Both the position numbers and the translations under genes were made by a program. This document shows, in pieces, positions 22,424 through 34,400 of a DNA stretch of 40,825 bases (positions are counted from its first letter, which is position 1; every line of letters begins with the position of its first letter). Source of the stretch: Bacteroidales bacterium (GTDB lineage Bacteria; Bacteroidota; Bacteroidia; Bacteroidales; Muribaculaceae); contig JAJBVP010000071.1 of assembly GCA_020859755.1 (NCBI GenBank), forward strand, positions 1 to 40,825, read 5' to 3'. The notes under the pieces are model-generated. The model worked only from the letters and a program-made list of their open reading frames with translations, was not told where the DNA came from and searched no databases.

Positions 22424-25400
22424 ATGAAGTCGATCAACAAGATATTACTCACGATGATGATGGCGCTGGCCTCCTTGGGAGCCGCAGCGCAGAGCGTCAA
22501 CATCAACATCACCCCACGCTACAACCCCATGCCGCCCAACCTCGCGCTCTATTACGAGAAGATGGGCGAGATGTTCTCAGTGGTGGTGTCCAACCCCGAG
22601 GATAGCCCTCTGCGTCTCTATTTCGGGCTCACCCTTGAGCAACTCACGGGCGAGGACGGTAATCTGCTGTACATTCAACTGCCGGCCCAGCATCGCCGGC
22701 CTCCGATGGAGACGTGCATCCTGTCGATGTCGCCCTCCACTACGGTCAATCTCAACCAAATGAGGCTCAACGACTTGTTCTCGTGGTATGCCGTGAGCGA
22801 GTTTAGCGGTGTCGACGCCCTTCTGGCCGACGCCAATGTCCTCACCGGCGAGCTTGGCATGCTCCCCGAAGGCACCTACAAGCTCACGCTCATCGCCCGC
22901 AACTACGACATGAGCGGCGACAACAACGTGGTAAGTGACCCGTCGCAAGCCACCTGCACCTTCACCGTGTGCTATCGCGCCGAGGCCCCGCGCATCACCA
23001 CCCTCAACCCCCTGGTTGACCCCACGGTGATCGAGCAGCAGAAAAACTATCCCCACTACCGCAGCGACGTGCCCGAGGATACCCCGGTGATCGACTTCAC
23101 CAAGCCCACCAACTGGGGCTGGACCTCATCCACACTGAGCTGCAACGCGACAGCTCAGATTCAATACGCCCTGGAGTTCTACAAATACCAAGAGCCGTTC
23201 ACCCTCGACCAACTCGAGGCCAACCCCTTCCTTAAGAGCTACACAACGCCCTATCAGTTCGCCAACTCGCTGATGATCGACGCCCAGCTGTCGAATGTCA
23301 ACTTCGACCCCGGTTACTACTACGCCGTGCGCGTGCACGCCAAGCCTGATATCGATCGCGACGTGCTCGACCCACGCTACTTCATGATCCAGAACAACGG
23401 CTACGGCGAGTGGAGCCTTATACGCTGCGCCTCGTCATCCACCTTTAACGAAATCACCGAGGAGATTGAGCACGGCGAGGACTGGATGGCAACCATCACC
23501 CATCCCAAGCTCACCAAGCCGGCCACCAACAGCGAGCCCTTCACCGTGCTCGCAAGGGTGACGGGCAATTCCCTGGATCTCGCCTGGGAAGCCAGCGAGT
23601 TGTTGGAGAACGACAGCGAATCGAAGTTCAACGCCGAGTGGTTCAAAAAGCTGAAACTCACCTACACGGTAAAGATCTTCAAGTACACCGACCTTGCCGA
23701 AAAGGATATCGACAAAATCACCTCGGGCGACCCCGTATACGAGAAAAAGGGGATCGAGAAGACCGAGCTTTCCATTCCCTGGGAAGACCTGCAAAACAAG
23801 GTTACCACCGGCAGCACCTACTTCGTGCAAGTGGTACCCGTGCTCCCCGAGGATTATGACGCACAGATCGAGGAGGAAGCCATCATTTTCACCGGCAGCG
23901 GCCGCAACTGCGCCACGATCTCCTATTACATCGAGGCGGCGCAAAAATTCGAGGCTTGCAACGCGGGGGATTTCACCAACCCCGTGTCGGTCGACCTCGG
24001 CCAGTCAATTACCGAGAAGGACAAGAAGACAATTTACATCGGCTCCGCCGACCCTGACCAGTGCTTCGAGCTGATGATCACAAAGGCCTCGCGCACCTCC
24101 ACCACTGCCGACGAGATCACCACCAAGGAGAAAGAGCTGAAAACGGCCCAAGAGGAACTTGCGAAGGCCACTACCGACGCGGCCAAGAAAACCGCGCAGG
24201 AGAAGATCGACAAGCTCACCAAAGAGATCGCCGATCTTAAGGCCAAGCAGGGCACCGATACCGGCACCAAGACCTACGAGTACAACGGCAACGGCTACGT
24301 GATATGGCGACCTTACGGCAACTCCCGTCAGGTACAGGTCAACGTCGACCTCAAGAACATCCAGGTGACCAGCATCAACGGCAAAAACGTGGTGTTCAAG
24401 GGGACGGCTACCTCTACCAAGTGGGAGGACGACGCCAAGATCCCTTACTCCCTCATTAGCCTGGGCATGGAAAAGGCCACCGGATTGGTGACAAGCGAAA
24501 CGACCGCCACCGAAGTGGGCTCTGACACAGCAGATGGAGTCAAGAAGATATTGAAACTAGAGGACGTGCAAGAGGCCGTTGAGGATTACTGGAACCTGAT
24601 AGAAGGCGGTGGAGAAATGGCTCAACAGATCTTCCACCTCTGCGACGGTGGGGCCTATTCCAAACCCCTGACGCTGCCTCTGTGCTTCGCCAACGACGAC
24701 CTCATGGACGAGAGCTGGGCGCAATATTTCAACGTGTCGCTGATGGACATGGAATTTGGCCCCGACCGCGCCCAGATGGGATGCTTGTTGATGTTCAAGG
24801 TGCCGGGAGCTTCCGTTTCCAAATCGACCAAATCCTCGACGGGCACCGATAGCATCGCCACCACCGATGTCTTGGCCCTCGTGGCCCCGCGCCTGTGTAT
24901 CCGCCCCAATCGCCTATGGGCGGCCGAGGGCGAGATAGGCCTGTTGTACGACACCTCCGTCAAGGAAGGCGGTGACGACGGATTCGTGTTCACCTTCAAG
25001 GCCCCTACCAACTGGGAATCGCTCATCGGCGAGAACGGAGGCTGCGGCATGCACTTCGACTACGATGTCGACGCCAATAAGATGAAGACCTGGCGCTTCG
25101 TGCTCAGCGCCGATGTGTCGGTGCCCGGCCTTCTCAACCTGGCCGAGACAGCGCCCCCCAAGATTCACGCCCAATGCGAGATCGAGAATTGGAGCGACTG
25201 GCTCGTGGAGGTCGACATGGAGGAATTCAAGCACGAGGATCTCCCCGGCTACTCGTTTAAGCCCGGCCGCGTGCTCTACGACCACTCCTCCCAGTGGAAC
25301 TGGAGCAAGGGCAGCGAGAAAGTGAAGAACGCCATGAACGTGCCCGACGGATACGACTGGAGCAAATGGGGCGCCGGCATCAAGGGCCAGACCGTGGAAT

Positions 25401-28400
25401 GGCAGGGCCTGTACATGGACAGCGTCATTGTCACCTTCCCCCAGTGCATCGAAATCAAGCAATCCGCATCTAAGAGCGATGACGAGGTGGATGAGAACGC
25501 AAATAGCACAACAGAGGTCTCGACTGCTGAGGCGGAAGAGGAAAAAGAACCTATCGACACGTCCAAGAACCTCAAATTCATGATCGATAACCTGTTGTGG
25601 GACAAGACCGGGCTATCGTGTGAAGCATCGCTCAACAATATCGTTTCATTGTCCACCGGAAGGCTGGGAGGGTGGAAACTCTCCGTTGACAAGCTCCTAA
25701 TGTCGATTGTCCAGAGCGATTTCAAGAAAGGCTCGTTACAAGGGCAGATCGGCGTGCCGCTGATCGGAGGGTTGGATTATGAGTGCGCGTTCAACTTCGT
25801 CACCCAAAGCGAAGTGGCCAATCGCTCGTCGCAACCCTCGTCTTGGGAGACGGGCAAGCGCAAGTTCCACATGTGGTTCGAGATAAATCAACCCGACTCG
25901 ATCCAGAGCGTCAACCTCTTCTTAGGCGACCTCAACTTCAACGAATACGGCACATACCTGCTCGTGGATTATCTCTCCGGGGCCGACACGCAGATCGAGT
26001 TCATGGCCTCTGGCACAGTCACCATTGGAGGAGGATCGAAATCCAAGGGCGCCGCCAGCACCAAGACCCCGTTGGGACTCAGTATTCCTGGCGTGCGCTT
26101 CACGGGCCTGCGCGTGGCAAACTACAACAAAAAGTACAGTGAAGCCAAGGAATGGGCCGACGATTACGTCGATAACTTCTACTCACAGATGGAGTCGCAG
26201 GACCAACAGCGCTTCAACACCATCTGGGGATCCAAGGACGCTTATGCCACCGAGGTGGCCAGAACCCTTTCCCATACCACCAACTCCTCGGGCAAGGACG
26301 ACACCTTGGTGGGAACTGACAATTCCAGCAACAGCCTCTACTTCAACATAGGAAAATGGTCGCTCGCTTCCGAGGAAAAGAAAGTATGGGGCGATTCATT
26401 CAAGATCGAGGATTTCGACATTAAGACCAAGACCAAGGACCCCAAAGTGACAACAACCGAGGATGTTGATCCTGAAGAGGCTATCGTTTCGGAAGCCGAG
26501 GAAACCACGGGACTCGAGGGACTCGAGGGAACTGAGGCAAGTGCCGACGTTACCACTACTACCGAAGCTGCCACAACCGCCATTACTACCGATGCTACTG
26601 CCACTACTACTACAACCGCCGAAACCGACTCCAACACTGCAGCCGAACCCGAGAAAAAAGATCTATATAAAGGCCTTTATGTCTTCGGCAAAGTAGGTCT
26701 TACCAATAACAATACCGGGAGCGGAGTCACCGGCAAATTGGGCATGACCCTGTGGTGCAAGGTGGGAAAGGAAGGCGACACGTTCAGCGACTGGTCGTTC
26801 AATTATTCCCACTGCACCGTCGACACCATGATGGTCAACGGCAAGATTGGCGGCCTTATCGAGGTGGAAGGACGACTTGGGTTCGCCAACAAAAAGGACA
26901 CCGAAGGTCGTGAAGGCAAGGGCTTCGCCGGCGGCCTGAAAGTGGATGTCATGGGCCTGTTTAAGCTCGATTGCCAAGGAGGCTTCTACCAGGTGGAAAA
27001 AGACAGCGACGAGAAAAAGGAGGACGGCGAAACTGATTCCGAGGCAACGTCCACTGAAGCAACGACCACCGAGGAAGCGGCCGAGGAAAAGAAGAGTACC
27101 TATAAGGCCGGATTCCTATATGCCGACGCTTCGGGATTCACTATCCCGATGGGACCCGTCTCGCTCTCCGGAATACAGTTCGGCTTCTACATCAACTACA
27201 GCCTTGCCAATGCCGACCTGACGGCCTACTCCTCGTCGAAGGGCATACAATCCTCCTCAGAAGGAGAGGGCGACAACAAGACCACCTCGGTGTCCAGCAG
27301 CAACAGCTACGACCTGGCCACCCAGTTGAAAAACCCCATCCTGAAGTACAAGTCATACGGCGGCTGCCTGGGCGTAACCATGTCGATGGGCACCAAGGAC
27401 CTGGTAAGCGGCAACTTCCTGGGTTGCCTCTTCTACGACGCCGACAAGGACCAGCTCTCGCGCTTGCAGCTGCAAGGGAAGGTGAAAGCCCTCGACGGGC
27501 TCCTCAACGCCAAGTGTAACGTGCTCTACGAAAACACCATCACCGGTGGTGACTCCCCCGACGAGCGCAAAGCCTTTGAGCTCAACCTCACGGTCGACGT
27601 GGCCTGCGACATGGCCAAGGAGGCCAACAAGTTCCTGGGCAACGACGACAACCTAAAGGCTATAGCGGCCACCGTCGACAAGGTAAACCTCACCGGCATG
27701 GGTCAGGAGAAGGACAGCGACAACAATAGCGATACCGCCGACACCGACGCCAAGTCGGCGTCCTCAAAGGAGGAGAAGAAAAAAGACTCTGCCCTGAAAA
27801 TGACCACCGGCGTGAACATAAACATGAACCTGATGTTCGGCTACTATCCCAATGGCCGCACCCTCTCCAACGGTACCGTTTACAAGAAAAAAACCAATTA
27901 CTGGCACGTCTACATCGGCGAGCCTGACCCCGACAAGCGCTGCCGCATCACCTTCATCGACTTCGACGCCGACATCAAGGTTGCCAAGGTGAAAGCCAAG
28001 GTTTATTGCGACGCTTACGTGTGCTTCGGCAATGAGCTGCCTGGCAATGGCCAGCTGCCGGCTCTCCCCACCAAGGTGCAGGAGTTCCTCGACGGCAAGT
28101 CAACCTCCAGCAAGCTCAAGACAAGCGCTTCGTATGAGAAATTGAACAAAGTGCGCTCCGAGGTGCTTGCCAAGGGGCCGGGTTGCCTCTCGGATGTCAA
28201 CTCCAAGGGTGGCGTTCAGTTCGGCTTCTGTGCCGGCGCCGAGTTCTCGTGCGAAGCCGTCCTGGCCTACGCCACTCTTGAGGCCATCCTGGGCCTTGAC
28301 GTGGTGCTCACGGCTTATGACAACTGCGACTGCATCAATGGGGGCACCCTCGGTGGCAAAGGCGGTTTCTACGCCATGGGCCAGGTGTACGGATATCTCC

Positions 28401-31400
28401 ACGGCACCGTTGGCCTGATGCTCAACCTCGGCTTCTGGAAGGGCAAGTTCCCGCTGGTCGACGTGGCCTTCGGCGCGTTGCTCAAGGGAGGCTGTCCCCA
28501 CCCGTCGTGGGCCTACGGCAAGGTAAGGGTGAAAGGCTCGGTGATGGGCGGATTGTTCTCGTTCAACCGCTCGGCCGAGCTGCATGTGGGCCGCGTATGT
28601 ATCCCGCGCGTAGGCTCGCCATTGAACGACTTCGACCTGTTCAACGACTGGACTATCGGCTATGAGGAAGAAGGAGAGGGATGGAACGACGACGTGGCCA
28701 TCTCACCGCTCCACGCCTCCGGCAGCTTCCAGACCAACGCCTCCATCAACCGCGACATCGGCCTGTTCGACGAGGACAAGTACAACTCGACCATGGGCAT
28801 GAGCGGCAGTGAGGAGAAAGACGCCGCCGCTACGCAGGCCTCCACCCGCTACTTCCGCTTCTATCTTGGCGAATGGGTGAAAGGCGCCGGCCGTAGCAAA
28901 GGCACCAAGGCCGTCACCTTAATGGGCGAGACCGGGGAGCCGATAGAACTCTCTTACGGCTCGCGCGAGAGCGACAAGGACTTCGCGATCACAATGCCGG
29001 CTCTCGAGGAGCTTACCGATTACACGCTCACCCTCCGGGGCTACGCCAAAGAATGCGAGGCCGACGGCACCAAAGAAGGTGATCCTTGGAATTGGGACAG
29101 CGCCCAACAGAAAGATGTGCGAGAGAAATACGAGGACATCAAGACACTCTATTTCCGCACCAAGAAAAAAAGCTCCGACTGGGGCGAAAACACGGCCATC
29201 GTGATCCCCTCCAACGGGGCTGCGAGCCGCTACGACCTGGCCAACCCCATGCTCGCCTTCACCTCCAACCGCTCCGACCTGCTCGATGACCCCGATTACG
29301 AGTACTACGCCGACCTGCTGGTGGAGCGCCCCGAAATCGGAGAGGGCTTCTACGGCCTGGCCGACGTGTCCTACGACACCAACGGCAACCGCCTTACCAC
29401 CACGCGCTCCCAATATGAGCGCCTGCGCGTGCGCGGCGACTACTACAAGGGTGTCGACATGACCAACCCCAAATATCCCAACGGCTTCAATTACGAATGC
29501 TATATTGTAGGGCTCCAGACACCCCTGCCTGAGTCAACCTTCCAGCGTGGCATGTTCTACCGCTACAAATTCTACCGCATCAACAAGGCCAATCGACAGG
29601 CGTTCCTCAACCGCCAGCGCGACACCTACAAGTCGATGATCGGCGACCTCAACGGCGACCTCGCCGACGTCACCGGCGCTGTTCAGGAGGAACTTGCGGC
29701 CTATTACGACGAGCTTGAGCAGGAATACGGCGCCCAGTCGATGGAGATGCGCCTCCAGACGCTCTCGTCGTCGGAATACATCGTCGACGGCGAGTTCCGC
29801 GAGGACCTGTACACCCTCGACGCCACGGTCAACACCGTGGACACCAATCTCGCTGACAAAATCGCTCGCGGTGGCACCACGGTACGGTTCCGACAAACGC
29901 AGTCCATCCCCTGGGGCGACGGCACCAAGTGGGTCACCGACGCCGGGCAGCTGCAGATGTACCCCTCGGAGCTGCTCACCTACAGCTCCCCCACGATGCT
30001 CAACGACCCCTACCTGTGGCTCAGCTACTGGCAGAACAAGTCGATTGTGCTTGCGCAAGCCGAGGGCGGCGTGGAGCTCCCCAAGCACCGCTGGCACCGC
30101 TACAAGGTGCGTCCCACATGCTTGGGCCTCCGAGTAAAGTTCTCCAACAAGGGCAAGTATTTCAACAAATGGCGCCGCAACCAGAACCTTAACGAGTTCA
30201 AACGTTTCACCGGAGCCACCGCCGATCAGGAGTTCCGCGAGGAGATTGACCCCATGTACACCGACAAGTGGTTGAACTTCAAGCAGGATTACCTCTTCGC
30301 CAGCCAGCTACCCAACGCGTTAACCTACGACCTCGTTGCCCAATATATGGCCGACGCCAACCTTGCTAATGAGGTCACCTTAACGTTACGCCATGACATT
30401 CTCCAAGTGCTTCCTTCCAAATATGCCGACAATTCTGATATCGACTGGATCGCTGGCATGGACCAGGAACATACCGATGAAAAGTGTGCGTCGTTTGTAA
30501 CCGAGTGGACCGACAAAACTCACTCATTCTACCAGAATGACGCTCGATATAAGTCCCTGCTCTATGGAGGAGGCAAGGTGTTCTCCGACACGCTATCGAT
30601 GCAGATGGGCATCACAAGCCACATCTACTCGGCCGACCGCTACGCCTACCGCATAGCCCAACCTGAAAATAAATTGAACAAATGCCGGCATCTCTTTGAC
30701 GATTATATGCTCAACGACGAGTGGCATCAGGACAACGAAGGCCACACTTACTTCATGCGCGGGGCGGGTGGCCAGTACCGTGAGTCGTTCGACGGCGAGA
30801 AGTTCGCCGCCAACGTTAAGGGTATGCGCTTCATTTTGCGCACCCCCAGCGCCTGGAACTTCAGCGGCCAAGGCGACTCGCTGATGATCGCCCCCCGTCG
30901 CGGAGGTGTCGACCAATGCGTGATGGAAGTGCCCGTCTCCTGGACTTACAAAGCCAATTCCACGACTACCAACTACTCCACCGGGCAGCCCACCTACACC
31001 AGCGAGGACTACGTCTACTTCCAGGACGAGGTGTTCTATAAATATATCAAGAATAACTTGTTGGCGGCTACAGGCATCCAGGTGGGCGAGGATGACCAAA
31101 AGCGAATCCTTCGCACCCAGCTTAAGTCGGTCACCGACATCGACCTTGTCTACCAACAGAATGGCACGAACGTCTCCGACGTTTCCGGTATCGACATGAT
31201 GCCCAACCTGCGATCGTTCCGCTGGTCGTTACCCAAAGGCCAAAAAGCAACGGGCGTTGACGGGTTGAACCGCCTGAGCAACCTGCGCAAGATCCGTATC
31301 GAGGGTTACAATTTAGTAATCCCTTCGATCAACATCTGCGACATGGACTCGCTTGAGGAATGCATCCTCACCAACCTCTCCAACGCCACCGGCACCGTAC

Positions 31401-34400
31401 TTTCCATGTCTCCTAACGACTATGTAGGTCTCCAAGGGTTCAGGATGGGCAACAACCCCATGCTCAAGAAGCTCGACCTCAGCGGCAACCACACTATTAC
31501 CGAGCTCGACCTCAGCGAATCTCCGCTGTTGGAGGATCTCGATATTCAAGGGTGCACGGTGTCGGAACTCGACCTTACAGTCACCCCGCGCCTTACCCGC
31601 GCCGCCGTTGGGCGCCAGTGGAAGGAAACGAAAGCTTCCAATGGTTTAGGTCAGCTTGTGCAGTTCGGCGTGAACAAGGTGAAGGTCAACAAAACCTCTC
31701 AGGCCTACACCTATATGGAAAATCATGGAGCCGGGTTATACTCCACCAACGACCTATCTTCCTATAAATCCTCGGATGATTGCGCCCATGTACAAATGGA
31801 AACGCTTGCCGAGGACACAGGGTGGGCCAACGTTCATTTCAACCTGATGGATGACGCCATGCAGTGCGCGATATATGAGCAGTTCGGCAAATACGACGGG
31901 CCGGTATTCAGCGGCTCAGGCTACACCGCCGATACCAGCGATCGTCTGTACAAAGCCTCCAACAACTATCGCGGCGTGAAGGATTCCTCCCTTTCCGACG
32001 AGGAAAAAGCCCAGGCCTACCTGCCCATCGACACGCTCAACTCCACTTGGGACGAGTACCGTGAAACCGTGCGCCAATACTACCAAGGCAAGTCAACGCC
32101 TTCCACCCTCAAGGAATGGAAGCGGTGGTACACCCTTGATCTTGACCAGCTGGCCGCGGCTGAGGCTATCTCCTATACGGGCCGCGGCATTAAGAACATC
32201 GACGGCCTCCCCCGTTATATGCCCAACCTCAAGCAGATTGACCTCAGCGGCAACTTGATCACCGAGTTCAACGCAACGCCTTGGCTCAACCTCGAGAAGC
32301 TCGACATCTCCTCCAACCGCGTGGTCAACTTCACCCCCGGCACTTCCACTTACCGCTCGCTCAACGTCAGCAACAACCTGCTGGCAAAGCTCGACCTCAA
32401 GTCGCAGTCGGCCCTCGAGTCACTCTGGGCCAACGAAAACTTCCTGGCCAACCTCGAGCACTTGAGCGACTGCTCGAAGCTCTCCGAGATTTACCTCTAC
32501 GGCAACCGCTTCGAATACATCGACCTCACACCTATGTCTAACACTGGCAGCGGCGTGACAATCGACCTCGGCGGTAATGCCCTTGACATCACCGACGAGA
32601 ATAAGATGTTGCTGCCCACCAATGTCAGTGAGCTACACATCGACAAGACCCTCGCGCTGAAATCCTCCACCCTCGACCTCTCAGGCTATAGCTCGCTAAA
32701 GAGCCTGTACGCCGACGGAATGCAAGGGGTTACTACCTTAGTGCCCCCGGCGGCCATAAAGATCCTCTCGGCTCCCAACTCCTCGGTGAAGAAGGTGGCA
32801 ACAACGGCTATCGCTCGTACCGGAAACACGCTCTCCTCCTTCCGGTCGCTCTCCACGTTCAACATGAGAGGCTCGCAGCTTTCCGGCACCATTACCGCCA
32901 ACCTCGGCGTAGGCGCGTTGACCAGCCTGGATGTCACCGACGCGGCTCACACGCAGGTGACTATATCCAACTACAACTCCCGCCTGATGCGCCTGGCCGT
33001 TGGCCAGCCATCAGCCAACTCAGGCATGGCAAAGAAGCTCTGCTTCACCAACGTCAACGCCATGGCCCGCTACGACAAGGAATGGCGACTACTGGCCGAC
33101 AACGATGGCGTGGTGGCCTTCATGTCGGGCGAAGACCCCGGTGACGTGGAGATCGAGGAGATTAGTGAGGAAGACCGCAAGATGCGCGAAGTGCTCGGTG
33201 AGACTGTCTACCTCCACCTTTACAAGAAGTATACCCCCGACAAACGCTACTTCACCGAAAACGACGCCGGGCTGATCACCCACCTGAGCATCCCCAACCT
33301 GCAAGTGGCCCTTGTCGACTCCACGTTCATGAGCTACTTCTTCAACGCGTTTTCCGCCGACCTCAGCGGCAACAACATCTCAATGCTGGAGGTGCCCTCG
33401 AGGATCTTCGGCGTCGACGTCAGCGGCAACTCCACTCTTGCCTCGCTCGACTTCGATCCCTCCAGGCTGCAGCAAGCCAACGTGAGCAACACCAACCTCG
33501 GCGCCACCCAGATTGAGAACCTGTTGAACGGCTATACCGCCGGTAGCTTCTACCTCTATAAGCTCAAGCGACTGAAAGCCGAGGGGATGACCAACGCCCG
33601 CTTCGACTCCGAGCTCACGCTCAAGTCGACTGCGTTGACCAACCTTGCCCTTTCCGGCGCGAGCCTGCCGGCCCTGCGCGTCGACGTGCTCCCCGACTCC
33701 CTAGAGATCTCGGCCAACGACCTGACGCAGATTGTTATCGACGTTGCCGGACGACGGATATACGACGTCAAACGATTCGCGGTAACCTCTCAGAAGCCCG
33801 TCACCGTATATCTCCCCGATGGCGACACCAAGAACTGGTTCAACACCGCTCAAAGCCGTGGCAATGTCGCGCTCAACGCCCCCGAGGTCAACGTCGTGAT
33901 AGATGCCTCCCGATGCCCCAACAGCGTCGCCGCAAGCACTGCCACCACTTACAACGTCGACGAGGAGGTATCTAACGTTACCCTCACCGAAAGCAAGTTC
34001 ACCGGCGACTCCGAGTACACCCTCAAGAGCACCAACCTCAAGCGACTCGTGGTGAAAGCAATGCCCAACACCCTTGATGTGGCCGGAGCCTATCTGTCAG
34101 AGATCCGCATGGACATTCCGCCAAGCGCCTACCGCAAGGACCACAACCAGTGGCGCATCGAGTCGACAGTTTCCGTCAAGGTTTATGTGCCTTCCGAGGA
34201 AGCTCAAAATATGTTCAAGTCGAAGGTGACGGCCGATTTCACCCCCACCTTCATCATCGACGCATCTAAGTGCCCCAATGGGTTCGACGACGACGAGATC
34301 ACCATCAACTCCCCGGCTCCCGAGTCCTACGACCTCAACTCCACCGAGCTTAACACCATCACCTTCAACGCCCTTCCCTCAAGCCTTGATCTCACGGCCC

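Noticed and set aside
26520..26640. Repetitive ACC/ACT-rich stretch in the giant gene as a phase-variation tract
   Set aside because: The repeats are imperfect and encode Thr/Ala residues; length change by whole codons would keep the frame, so on/off switching is not supported.
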